A stretch of DNA of 64,000 bases from positions 1 through 64,000 of the forward strand of contig NZ_QTJV01000014.1 of NCBI RefSeq assembly GCF_003412465.1, given 5' to 3'. The notes beneath the pieces are model-generated. The model did not search any database and had not been told where the DNA came from. It saw only the letters and a program-made list of their open reading frames with translations. Below are positions 56,637-64,000 of the stretch, piece by piece. Made by a program: the position numbers and the translations under genes. Numbering within the stretch: position 1 is the stretch's first letter; each line of letters opens with the position of its first letter. Source of the stretch: Chitinophaga silvisoli. GTDB lineage: Bacteria; Bacteroidota; Bacteroidia; Chitinophagales; Chitinophagaceae.

Positions 56637-57695
56637 TTATTTTGATACAGTGACTGGAGTACCATCTTTCAGGTTGATCTGACCGGAAGTAACTATTGTG
56701 TCACCTGCCTGTAAACCACTGATAACCTGCATCATCCCTCCCATTTCGCTACCGGTCTGAATGGATTGCAGATGTGCGATGCTGTTCTTAACCACATATA
56801 CAGCAGCGTTCTTCGCGCTTTCTGTCAGCGCTTCTCTTGGGATCACGAGAAGTTGTTCCTGTGTCTTCTTTGAGAAGTCTGCGTATACGAATGTACCGGA
56901 GCGGAGGATGGACTGGGTAGTATTGTCGGTCATGATTTCCACCAGGTAATTGTGTGTCTGGTCGGCCTGCGGACTAATGAAACTGATGGTTCCGGAGAAT
57001 GCTTTACCTGGGTATACATCGGTGGTGATCTTTACTTTCTGGCCGATTGTAACCTTGTATACTTCTGCTTCGGTAAGGTTCACCTGCACCTTTGCTTTAT
57101 TCAGGTTTACGATGGTAGCGATCTCTGTACCTGCGTTTACAAATACACCCTGTTCCACAGGTTTAGCACTGATAATACCACTGGTAGGCGCTTTGATGGC
57201 GGCATCAGACAGTTTTTTACGGGCCTGTTCTACCTGGTTAAGGGCGGATTGGTAGTTGTTTTTGATTTCGTTCACTTTCTCCTGTGTGGCTGCTTTACCT
57301 TTCAGGAGTTCGGTGTATGTATCGAGGTCGTTCCGGAGTTTGGCAGCATCGGTTTCTGCTTTCTGCAGTTCCAGTTGTGCCTGACGTGTATCCGTAATGG
57401 CGAGTAGCTGGTCCTGTTTTACCTGGTCGCCCAGTTCAAAACGCACTTGGGTGAGGGTACCAGCAGTCATGGCTACGGCTTTTGCTTCTTTGAAGGGCGC
57501 TATGTTACCGGTTTTTATGATATTGATTTCCAGCAGCTGTTCGGTGGCTACTGCTACCTTTACTGGAATCTGTACCTGGGTCACGGGAGCCTGTTTATTT
57601 TTTTCATTCAGCTTTTTCTTATTGACAGCCAGTTTGTAAACGATCAATCCGATGATCAGGATAACGACTAAACTTACGATGTACTTCGTTTTCAT
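56637..57695 (-). CDS. RND efflux periplasmic adaptor (membrane fusion protein)
   Basis: 352 residues. An uncleaved N-terminal anchor (YIVSLVVILIIGLIVYKLAV) is followed by a barrel-sandwich/lipoyl part (TGNIAPFKEAKAVAM, LTQVRFELGDQVKQDQLLAI), a coiled-coil hairpin (~105-165, rich in Gln, Lys and Asp), the returning half (APTSGIISAKPVEQGVFV), and a beta-barrel domain (KVKITTDVYPGKAFSGTISFISP). It links the pump to the TolC protein encoded immediately upstream. Confidence 0.93.
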   Translation of the reverse strand: MKTKYIVSLVVILIIGLIVYKLAVNKKKLNEKNKQAPVTQVQIPVKVAVATEQLLEINIIKTGNIAPFKEAKAVAMTAGTLTQVRFELGDQVKQDQLLAITDTRQAQLELQKAETDAAKLRNDLDTYTELLKGKAATQEKVNEIKNNYQSALNQVEQARKKLSDAAIKAPTSGIISAKPVEQGVFVNAGTEIATIVNLNKAKVQVNLTEAEVYKVTIGQKVKITTDVYPGKAFSGTISFISPQADQTHNYLVEIMTDNTTQSILRSGTFVYADFSKKTQEQLLVIPREALTESAKNAAVYVVKNSIAHLQSIQTGSEMGGMMQVISGLQAGDTIVTSGQINLKDGTPVTVSK

Positions 57696-57703
57696 ATTGC
57701 TAT

Positions 57704-59044
57704 TTATAGAGCCAGGTAAAAGGTCTTGAGTGAACCACCCGCTTTTTCGAGATCGATGCGGGCGAGAAAGAAATTATATATGGAGCTTAGGTAATTGTTC
57801 TGTGCTTCCCTGAGAGAGTTCTGGGCATTGAGCCAGTCGGTCATGTCCGTTGTACCTTTCTGGTATTGCAGGTTAGTCGTATTGAACACAGATTGCGCCA
57901 GTTCTATATTACGCCGGTTGTTGTCCATATTTCCCTGTTCCTGTATCACTTTGGTCCGGGCGTTCTGGTACTCCAATGCGTATTTACCTTCATCTATTTT
58001 TAGTTGTTCGATCGCATTCAGGTGTTTGTATTTTGCCTGTGCGGATTGCGCATTGCGCTTATAGAAGTCAAGAATGGGAATACTGAGTTTGATACCAATG
58101 GCAGAATAAGTGGCCAGTGATTTGAAGGATTCATTCAGGTTGTCTCCATAGCCAATGGCACCATAGCGGGCATAAGCAGTGAGTCTTGGATAGATCCCAT
58201 TGCGCAGGCGGAGCTCATCAATTGCCAGCAGTTTCTCATTGACCTGGGAGATGCGGAAGTCCAGCCGGTTAGCAGCAGAAAAGGTGCTGGCATCGGGTGT
58301 TGCAATAGCCAGGCTATTGAAGGCTTTTGCTGCTTCCAGACTGTCAACCATGATGGTATCTGTAAGCGGGTAACCCATTTCATATTTGAGCTGGTTGTAT
58401 GAGAGGGTCAGGTTGCTTTCGGCTACGTGTATTTTAGAAACCGTATTGTTGAAGTCAACTGTTACCTTATCCAGTTCTTTCTGCAGAACGGTTCCTTTGG
58501 TTACCTGCAGACGGGTGATGTCCATCTGTTCATGGTAGTTGTCCAGGTTGGTATGCAGCAGTGATAACTGTTCCCTGTACACGAAGATCTGGGCAAAGGC
58601 GTTGCTGATATTATAAATGATCGTCTCGTTGTTTTGCTGTACGTTCAGTTCGGCGGATTCCTTATTGTATTTGTTTGCCTTCAGGCCTGTGAGCAGGGAC
58701 TGGTCGAAGATCGTCTGGTCCAGCTGCGCCATAGGATTGGTATTGAACTTCTTGGTAAAGGCGACACGAATATCATGGTCTCCGAAGATCCCGGCAGGGA
58801 TCACAGTTTCCTGTACTTTCAGGTTATCGTCTATAGAGCCCTGGATGTTGACACTGGGCAGGTAAGCGGCCAGTGCTTCGCGGGCTTTGGCATCTGCAGC
58901 TTTCTTTTCATTGGCATAAACAACATTGCTACGGTGGTTTTTTAAGCCGTATTCAATGCAGCTCTTCAGTGTCCAGTTGTTCTGGGCATAAGAAGTACCA
59001 GTGATCAGGATCAGTACTGCAATAAGTAGTTTTTTCTTCTTCAT
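57704..59044 (-). CDS. TolC-family outer-membrane efflux protein
   Basis: 446 residues from ATG 59044; the frame extends to a TTG at 59056 that I reject because the -7 box lies at 59062-59069. The signal peptide is KKLLIAVLILITGTSYAQ. Two TolC repeats of long amphipathic helices are visible (LKSCIEYGLKNHRSNVVYANEKKAADAK and YSAIGIKLSIPILDFYKRNAQSAQAKYKH). It is the first gene of the efflux operon, 97 bp after the LytTR regulator gene. Confidence 0.92.
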   Translation of the reverse strand: MKKKKLLIAVLILITGTSYAQNNWTLKSCIEYGLKNHRSNVVYANEKKAADAKAREALAAYLPSVNIQGSIDDNLKVQETVIPAGIFGDHDIRVAFTKKFNTNPMAQLDQTIFDQSLLTGLKANKYNKESAELNVQQNNETIIYNISNAFAQIFVYREQLSLLHTNLDNYHEQMDITRLQVTKGTVLQKELDKVTVDFNNTVSKIHVAESNLTLSYNQLKYEMGYPLTDTIMVDSLEAAKAFNSLAIATPDASTFSAANRLDFRISQVNEKLLAIDELRLRNGIYPRLTAYARYGAIGYGDNLNESFKSLATYSAIGIKLSIPILDFYKRNAQSAQAKYKHLNAIEQLKIDEGKYALEYQNARTKVIQEQGNMDNNRRNIELAQSVFNTTNLQYQKGTTDMTDWLNAQNSLREAQNNYLSSIYNFFLARIDLEKAGGSLKTFYLAL

Positions 59045-59061
59045 ATAACTATGCAATGAGA

Positions 59062-59069
59062 CAAAACTA
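59062..59069 (-). promoter_or_regulatory. -7 box of the efflux operon
   Basis: Reads TAGTTTTG on the minus strand, the same octamer as in the TPR-gene palindrome at 38662-38669. At -33 the sequence is TTA. The predicted leader is about 14 bases. Confidence 0.55.
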
Positions 59070-59152
59070 CCTACTACATTCCCGCCATTAATTTAAATAT
59101 GAATGAATGGAACAAATAAGTAAATGAAATGTGCAAAATGGGAAATGAAGTG

Positions 59153-59905
59153 TCATAGCTCTATCCAGCGCAGGAAGTCCTGTGCTTTCAGGCGGCTGAC
59201 GATGATTTTCTCCGGGGTTTTACAGTTTGTCTTGATTATCAACCTGCGATTGAAGTAGTGCTCGATATCGGTGATGCTTTCACGGTGGAGGATGAATTGT
59301 CGGTTGGCCCGGAAGAAGTCATTGCGGTTCAACATGTTCTCCAGTTGGTCGATGGTATATTGAATGGTATAGTCCTGACCGTTGCGCGTATGGAGGGTGA
59401 CCACACCATTCGCAGCATGAATGAAGGCCAGATCGGCGACTTTGACGGGGACCATCTTTTCCCGGTAGTGCACGAGGATGGTTTGGCGATATGCGCTTTC
59501 CACCTGGGTCATCGCTTTATTCAGGCTTTGCTGGTAGGTATTGAAATGGTCTTTGATGCGGTGGTATTTCTTCAGACTACGTTCTACGACTGCTTCTTCC
59601 AGTGGTTTGAGGATGTAGTCGATACTATTGGATTCAAACGATTGGATAGCGTATTGGTCAAAGGCGGTGCAGAAGATAATGGGGGCATTGACAGCTACTT
59701 CACGATAGATTTCAAAGCAGAGGCCATCGCCTAACTGGATATCAGAGAATATAAGATCTGGTGCGGGGTTTTCCCTGAACCAGCGAATGGCGGAGGCTAC
59801 AGAAGGCAATACTCCCAGGATGCGGATTTCGCTGTCAATGCTGGTGAGAATGTCTTGTAGTTCTCTGGCTGTTTTACGCTCGTCTTCAATGATAATAACG
59901 TTCAT
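59153..59905 (-). CDS. LytTR-family response regulator
   Basis: 250 residues. The receiver (~1-120) has E7/D8, phosphoacceptor D55 (LIFSDIQLGDG), Thr in FCTAFDQYAIQ and Lys in DYILKPLEEA. The LytTR DNA-binding domain (~145-250) has HYREKMVPVKVADLAFIHAANG, YTIQYTIDQLENMLN and FFRANRQFILHRESI. It starts 12 bp after the sensor kinase gene and precedes the efflux operon, which it may activate. Confidence 0.93.
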   Translation of the reverse strand: MNVIIIEDERKTARELQDILTSIDSEIRILGVLPSVASAIRWFRENPAPDLIFSDIQLGDGLCFEIYREVAVNAPIIFCTAFDQYAIQSFESNSIDYILKPLEEAVVERSLKKYHRIKDHFNTYQQSLNKAMTQVESAYRQTILVHYREKMVPVKVADLAFIHAANGVVTLHTRNGQDYTIQYTIDQLENMLNRNDFFRANRQFILHRESITDIEHYFNRRLIIKTNCKTPEKIIVSRLKAQDFLRWIEL

Positions 59906-59916
59906 GGGTAGTCTCT

Positions 59917-60942
59917 TCAGTGATAATAGCGGTCGTGACTAATAACAGGTAAATGTACAGTAAAACTTTCTGTCGTATTTTCTATCGTGATCTGTTTGTC
60001 AAACAATAATAAAAAACGTTCATTGATATTCTGTAGCCCTAACCTGGTACTCTCTACGGGGAACTTTTTGGGCTGCAGGGTATTCCTAACTGTGAGGGTT
60101 TCATTTTCAATAAAAATGTCTATCAGCAGGGGCAATTCCGGGGAGAGCGCATTGTGCTTGATCGCATTTTCGATCAGGAGCTGGATGGCTAAAGGTGGGA
60201 TCAGGTAATTGTAATACCGCTCGGGAATATTGATCTGTACTTTCAGATCGCCTTCGAAGCGCTGGTAAAGAATGTATAAATAGGAGTCGATAAAGTTCAG
60301 TTCATCCGCGAGTTTGGTCACCTGGTGTTCGTTGATGCTGAGCAGGTAACGATATACGTGAGAGAGCTGCACTACAAAGTCTTTGGTCCCCTTATCGTGG
60401 GCGATGTGCTTGAGCGTACTGAGTGAATTGAACAGGAAATGAGGGCTGATCTGCTGTTGTAAAGAGAGCAGCTGTGCACGGAGATGTGCCTGCTTGAGAT
60501 GTTCATTTTCCAGCTGTGCTTTTTGCAGCATGATGCTGACAGTGAGCGAACTCCATACGATGTGGCAAATCATACTGACAAAAAATGCACCGATAAGAAG
60601 GCGCAAAAAATCAGCATAGGTATGGCGAAATACCAGATCCGGGAACATGTACTGGTGTGGTGTCATGATCACCGACAGATAATTGAGACCAAATGCGGCC
60701 AACATTGCTGCCGCTATCCTGACAATAGGTCGGAGTTGTTTGCTCACTCCCTGGGGCTCGTGTAACCTGAGATAACCATGTGTCATCCAGGAACAGAATA
60801 TAGTGGCGGATACCATGGAAAAATATTCCAGGAAGGCCCTGAAATTGTGGATGTTAAAATCGTTTAGTCTCATCAGGATTGTTCCGCCGGAAAGGATCAT
60901 GATCATGATGAAACACCACTTTAACTGATAAGCGTGTGACAT
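59917..60942 (-). CDS. LytS-type sensor histidine kinase (His_kinase family)
   Basis: 341 residues from ATG 60942; the frame extends to TTG 60960 across the -7 box, which I reject. Four membrane helices fill ~1-150 (CFIMIMILSGGTILM and others), followed by a short coiled coil (LENEHLKQAHLRAQ). The phosphoacceptor motif is LQQQISPHFLFNSLSTLKHIAH, and the ATPase part has AIQLLIENAIKHNAL and GLQNINERFLLLF. It lacks a classical H-box/HATPase pair, as usual in this family. The partner LytTR regulator is 12 bp downstream. Confidence 0.92.
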   Translation of the reverse strand: MSHAYQLKWCFIMIMILSGGTILMRLNDFNIHNFRAFLEYFSMVSATIFCSWMTHGYLRLHEPQGVSKQLRPIVRIAAAMLAAFGLNYLSVIMTPHQYMFPDLVFRHTYADFLRLLIGAFFVSMICHIVWSSLTVSIMLQKAQLENEHLKQAHLRAQLLSLQQQISPHFLFNSLSTLKHIAHDKGTKDFVVQLSHVYRYLLSINEHQVTKLADELNFIDSYLYILYQRFEGDLKVQINIPERYYNYLIPPLAIQLLIENAIKHNALSPELPLLIDIFIENETLTVRNTLQPKKFPVESTRLGLQNINERFLLLFDKQITIENTTESFTVHLPVISHDRYYH

Positions 60943-60946
60943 CCGC

Positions 60947-60954
60947 AAATGTAC
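60947..60954 (-). promoter_or_regulatory. -7 box of the LytS-type kinase gene, abutting ATG
   Basis: Reads TACATTTG on the minus strand, identical to the bioA box, only four bases before the ATG at 60942. No clear -33 TTG. It suggests a leaderless mRNA for the signalling operon. Confidence 0.55.
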
Positions 60955-61071
60955 ATACAAAATGAGGTTATAGGGGATTTATCGTTTCAAATGCGCATAT
61001 TGGGGAGTGAAGTGCGCAAAGAGAGGGCGTGAAATGAAACCGGATGACCCTTACCTCATTCTTCCTGACAT

Positions 61072-61467
61072 TTATTGGTTATACTGTTCATCTGTTACCT
61101 GCTCCATCCAGTCAACCGGGGAACCGTTTAATTTTTCCTGTATGGCAATGTGGCTCATACCTGTGGTAGCAGTAGCACCATGCCAGTGTTTTTCGCCGGG
61201 GGCAAACCAGACTACATCACCAGGATGAATATCTTCCCGGGCACCGCCCTCTTTTTGTACCCAGCCGCTACCGGCAGTCACGATCAGTGTCTGCCCCAAT
61301 GGGTGAGTATGCCATGCTGTACGGGCACCGGGTTCAAAAGTAACCAGGGCCATTGCTACGCGGGCAGGATCAGGAGGATTGTTTAACGGATCGATTCTTA
61401 CTGACCCGGTAAAGTAATCTTCCGGGCCTTTTCCTGATGGCTGACTGCCAGTTCTTATTATTTCCAT
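61072..61467 (-). CDS. small cupin-domain protein
   Basis: 131 residues from ATG 61467. One conserved beta-barrel cupin with metal-ligand motif 1 ARTAWHTHPLGQTLIVTAGSG (two His, Gln instead of the usual Glu) and motif 2 PGDVVWFAPGEKHWHGA (His). Proteins of this type include small cyclases, mandelonitrile-lyase-like and quercetinase-like enzymes; the exact reaction cannot be told. It stands alone, transcribed away from the TetR gene. Confidence 0.87.
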   Translation of the reverse strand: MEIIRTGSQPSGKGPEDYFTGSVRIDPLNNPPDPARVAMALVTFEPGARTAWHTHPLGQTLIVTAGSGWVQKEGGAREDIHPGDVVWFAPGEKHWHGATATTGMSHIAIQEKLNGSPVDWMEQVTDEQYNQ

Positions 61468-61492
61468 GTTATGCAAACAGTTAATTCGGGTA

Positions 61493-61500
61493 CAAAGTTA
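61493..61500 (-). promoter_or_regulatory. -7 box of the cupin gene
   Basis: Reads TAACTTTG on the minus strand, a full TAnnTTTG match, 25 bases before the ATG. -33 TTG not found. It supports ATG 61467 over the TTG at 61476. Confidence 0.55.
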
Positions 61501-61630
61501 TGGCAGCGCCTGAAAAGGAAGTGTCCTGATTCAAACAGATCATTAAGGAAATCAAATAATTTGGAACTATTTTGGAGCGATTTCCCTTGTTGGCTGGAGA
61601 AAATCAAATAATCAGCCCGCCTAAACAAGT

Positions 61631-61646
61631 TTAATCATTTGTTTAA
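61631..61646. promoter_or_regulatory. TetR operator copy 1 (autoregulatory)
   Basis: TTAATCATTTGTTTAA, an imperfect version of the palindrome TTAATCA-TT-TGATTAA found again at 62295-62310. It covers the -33 TTG of the TetR gene, so binding would block its own promoter. A wider TAAACAA...TTGTTTA dyad (61622-61645) overlaps it. Confidence 0.7.
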
Positions 61647-61670
61647 ATCAATATTTTAACTTTACCTTTG
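61639..61670 (+). promoter_or_regulatory. promoter of the TetR-type gene
   Basis: TTG (61639-61641), 21 bases, TACCTTTG (61663-61670), both elements matching the Bacteroidetes consensus. The ATG follows seven bases later, so the leader is at most about four bases. Confidence 0.75.
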
Positions 61671-61677
61671 TAGTATC

Positions 61678-62271
61678 ATGGACGATAAGAGCATTTCAAC
61701 GGAAGAAAAGATAAAAGCAGCCGCCAGGACTATTTTCACCAGAAAAGGGTATGCTGCGACCAAGACCCGTGACATTGCAGAAGAAGCCGGGATGAACCTG
61801 GCCTTGTTGAATTATTACTTCCGCAGCAAGGAAAAGCTGTTTGAGATCATCATGGCCGAAAACCTGAAAAAGTTATTTGGCATACTGGCTCCGATCCTGA
61901 ACGATCAGAGCAAGACACTTGATGAGAAGCTTTCCTCCGTGGCCAGGGGCTATATTGATATGCTATTCCAGAATCCGGACCTGCCCTTATTTGTGTTGAG
62001 TGAACTGAGGCAAAACCCCGGCTGGCTGCGCGAGACCCTGAACGTGGATAATTATGTGCTCGGTTCTCACCTCATGGTCCAGTTACAGGAGAAAAAGAAA
62101 GATATCAACCCGATACAATTCCTGATCTCATTCCTGGGGATGCTGATCTTTCCCTTTGCCGCCAGACCCATACTACAGGGAACCGCAGCGATCAACGATG
62201 ATCAGTACAATCAGCTGATGGAAGAACGTAAGAAGCTGATTCCCATGTGGATGAAATGCATGCTTGAATAA
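61678..62271 (+). CDS. TetR-family repressor of the adjacent efflux genes
   Basis: 197 residues. The N-terminal HTH (~8-55) reads EEKIKAAARTIFTRKGYAATKTRDIAEEAGMNLALLNYYFRSKEKLF in family style; the C-terminal ligand-binding part (~60-195) is helical and variable. It precedes a TolC gene and an HlyD-type adaptor gene by about 50 bp, and matching palindromes stand in front of both its own gene and the TolC gene. It therefore probably represses itself and the efflux genes until a toxic ligand binds. Confidence 0.92.
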   Translation: MDDKSISTEEKIKAAARTIFTRKGYAATKTRDIAEEAGMNLALLNYYFRSKEKLFEIIMAENLKKLFGILAPILNDQSKTLDEKLSSVARGYIDMLFQNPDLPLFVLSELRQNPGWLRETLNVDNYVLGSHLMVQLQEKKKDINPIQFLISFLGMLIFPFAARPILQGTAAINDDQYNQLMEERKKLIPMWMKCMLE

Positions 62272-62294
62272 GCTGCATTTTTTTTGCCCTTGTA

Positions 62295-62310
62295 TTAATC
62301 ATTTGATTAA
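62295..62310. promoter_or_regulatory. TetR operator copy 2, upstream of the second TolC gene
   Basis: TTAATCATTTGATTAA, a perfect palindrome with 7-bp arms and a TT centre; 15 of 16 bases match the site at 61631-61646. It ends 15 bp before the ATG at 62326. A TTG lies at 62290-62292. Confidence 0.75.
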
Positions 62311-62325
62311 ATAATGTGTTTAAAT

Positions 62326-63561
62326 ATGAGATACTACCTCCTGCTTCTTTTGTTTTCGCTGCCTGCAAGGGGACAACTCACGCTGCCTGAGTGCTACCGG
62401 CTGGCGGAGCAACATTACCCGCTCACCAAAAGGTATGACCTGATCAGCAAAGCGGCGGCTTATACTATCGACAACCTGCAGAAAGGATACCTGCCGCAGT
62501 TCTCTGTCAATGCCCAGGCAACTTATCAGTCTGCCGTGACACAGGTCCCCATCAGTATCCCCGGTGTGAACATCCCCACGATGAATAAGGACCAGTATAA
62601 GGCCACTGTGCAGCTGGACCAGGTCATCTATGACGGCGGCGAAATTGCGAAGCAACAAGCGCTCCAGAAGAGCAATGAAGCAGTTTCCCGTCAGCAGCTA
62701 CAGGCAGACCTCTATGCGCTGAAAGACCGCATTAACCAGCTCTATTTTGGCATCCTGCTGGCCGATGAACAACTGAAACAAAATGACCTGCTGCTGGAGG
62801 ACCTGAAACTAGGCCTCAAAAAGACGCAGGCGGCACTGGATAATGGAACGGCATTCCGGAGTAATGCGGATCTGATTAATGCAGAAATCCTGGCCACCGA
62901 ACAGCATAATATCGAGCTTGCCAATAGCCGGGAGGCCTATGCAAAAATGCTGTCATTATTTATCGGTATCCCGGTCAGCAATGTAGAGAAACCTGCCGCG
63001 CTTACGCTCAGTGACAGCATTCATCGTCCTGAACTCCTCTCCTTCGATGCGCAGGCAAAATCGCTGTTGTTACAGGATCAGTTGCTGACTATCGGCACCC
63101 GGCCTAAACTAGGCTTCTTTATACAGGGGGGCTATGGTCGCCCGGGTTTGAATATGCTGGACAACAGTTTCCAGGCTTATTATATGGGAGGCATTCGCCT
63201 GAGCTGGTCGCCTTCCAGTTTTTATACCCTCAAAAAAAAGCGGGCATTACTTGTGGTAAACCAACAGGAAATAGCGGTACAAAAAGAAACCTTCCTGTTT
63301 AATACCGCCATGTCCGTACAACAGGCATCTGCTGCCGTAAATAAATATCAGCAACTGATGGCATCAGACGATGCGATTATCAAACTACGCACCCAGGTGA
63401 AAACCGCCGCTATTGCCCAACTGGAAAATGGTGTAATCACCGGCAACGATTTCCTGAAAGAAGTGAATGACGAGAATCTGGCCAGACAAAATAAGTCCCT
63501 GCATGAAATGCAATGGTTGCTTTCACAATATAATCAACAAACGACTACAGGTAATTTATGA
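62326..63561 (+). CDS. TolC-family outer-membrane efflux protein
   Basis: 411 residues from ATG 62326, giving the signal peptide MRYYLLLLLFSLPARGQ; a start at 62314 would add four residues. The TolC fold shows as LPECYRLAEQHYPLTKRYDL, VQLDQVIYDGGEIAKQQALQ and GIRLSWSPSSFYTLKKKRALL, with long helices between. It is the outer-membrane exit of an efflux or secretion system. Its stop overlaps the adaptor ATG (ATGA), so the two are translationally coupled. The inner-membrane pump should lie just beyond the right edge. Confidence 0.9.
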   Translation: MRYYLLLLLFSLPARGQLTLPECYRLAEQHYPLTKRYDLISKAAAYTIDNLQKGYLPQFSVNAQATYQSAVTQVPISIPGVNIPTMNKDQYKATVQLDQVIYDGGEIAKQQALQKSNEAVSRQQLQADLYALKDRINQLYFGILLADEQLKQNDLLLEDLKLGLKKTQAALDNGTAFRSNADLINAEILATEQHNIELANSREAYAKMLSLFIGIPVSNVEKPAALTLSDSIHRPELLSFDAQAKSLLLQDQLLTIGTRPKLGFFIQGGYGRPGLNMLDNSFQAYYMGGIRLSWSPSSFYTLKKKRALLVVNQQEIAVQKETFLFNTAMSVQQASAAVNKYQQLMASDDAIIKLRTQVKTAAIAQLENGVITGNDFLKEVNDENLARQNKSLHEMQWLLSQYNQQTTTGNL

Positions 63562-64000
63562 AAACACAATTAACTATACTGCTGCTTGCTGCCGCTACTA
63601 TCACTGCCTGCAATAAAAAAGAAGCAGCATACGACGCATCCGGTACCTTCGAAGCCGTTGAGACCATCGTGTCCGCAGAGGCTTCCGGCAATATCAGATC
63701 CCTGGAGCTGGAAGAAGGACAGGTATTGAAAGCCGGGCAGGTAGTAGGATACATTGACAGCATTCAACTCATCCTGAAGAAAAAACAATTACAGGCACAA
63801 ATTAGTGCAGTACTCAGCGGCCGCCCTGATATTGCTGCGCAGACAGCTGCTTTGCAGGAACAACTGAGACAGGCTGAAAGAGAAAGAGACCGTACGGAGA
63901 ACCTGCTCAAAGCAGATGCAGCTACCCGTAAGCAACTGGATGATGCTGTATCCCAGGTAGCTATTGTTAAAAAACAAATCGCTGCGACTCAATCTTCGCT
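63558..64000 (+). CDS. HlyD/RND-type adaptor lipoprotein (partial, runs off right end)
   Basis: At least 147 residues, still open at the window edge. The lipobox is LLAAATITAC (Cys ~18). A lipoyl-like half follows (TFEAVETIVSAEASGNIRSLELEEGQ, LKAGQVVGYIDSIQL), then the start of a coiled-coil hairpin (LQEQLRQAERERDRTENLL, ATRKQLDDAVSQVAIVKKQI). Unlike the adaptor at 56637-57695 it is lipid-anchored. The ATGA overlap with the TolC gene places it in the TetR-controlled operon. Confidence 0.9.
   Translation, partial: MKTQLTILLLAAATITACNKKEAAYDASGTFEAVETIVSAEASGNIRSLELEEGQVLKAGQVVGYIDSIQLILKKKQLQAQISAVLSGRPDIAAQTAALQEQLRQAERERDRTENLLKADAATRKQLDDAVSQVAIVKKQIAATQSS

Overview
The window looks like the chromosome of a Bacteroidetes bacterium of the Chitinophaga type. 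The evidence is three SusC/SusD pairs, an ECF-sigma/FecR-type anti-sigma pair, TonB receptors with and without an STN domain, LytS/LytTR signalling, promoters of the TTG-N19-21-TAnnTTTG type and an almost complete lack of Shine-Dalgarno sequences. The genus is an inference. No rRNA, tRNA, transposase, phage gene or CRISPR array was seen.

Region 1 (1-19868, minus strand) is one open reading frame that starts at 19868 and leaves the window on the left, at least 6,622 codons. It encodes a secreted giant surface protein: signal peptide, unique N-terminal region, a DUF11-like domain, PKD/Ig-like repeats, then about 56 cadherin-like 'tandem-95' domains. The last ~30 domains (1-8530) are nearly identical 285-bp units; the ~26 before them are diverged. 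Every plus-strand ORF in this region is an antisense shadow of it.

Region 2 (20275-23641): an OmpR-type response regulator and histidine kinase divergent from the giant gene, a 31-bp tandem repeat that begins in the kinase stop codon, a small EamA transporter with a tiny membrane ORF before it, and a LuxR-type regulator whose receiver lacks the phosphoacceptor Asp.

Region 3 (23949-38640): a SusC/SusD pair, a membrane-anchored lipocalin, then ECF sigma, FecR-type anti-sigma, STN-containing SusC, SusD and a TlpA-type thioredoxin protein, followed by a convergent exported TPR protein. The sigma/anti-sigma/STN arrangement is the classic trans-envelope signalling layout.

Region 4 (38907-47308): a GH115 alpha-glucuronidase with an unusual in-frame 54-bp repeat, a GH43 glycosidase and a convergent SusC/SusD pair. 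This is a small polysaccharide utilisation locus, probably for glucuronoxylan-like hemicellulose.

Region 5 (47521-52154): a divergent NmrA-like oxidoreductase/HxlR regulator pair with a dyad operator between them, a 54-residue membrane protein, an exported DJ-1/PfpI protein, a Crp/Fnr regulator and bioA.

Region 6 (52410-64000): a LytS/LytTR pair and a TolC-adaptor-RND-outer-membrane-protein operon on the minus strand, a cupin, then a TetR regulator and a second TolC plus HlyD-type lipoprotein adaptor that runs off the right end. The TetR gene and its target share a palindromic operator. Several genes here have the -7 promoter box so close to ATG that their mRNAs should be leaderless or nearly so.
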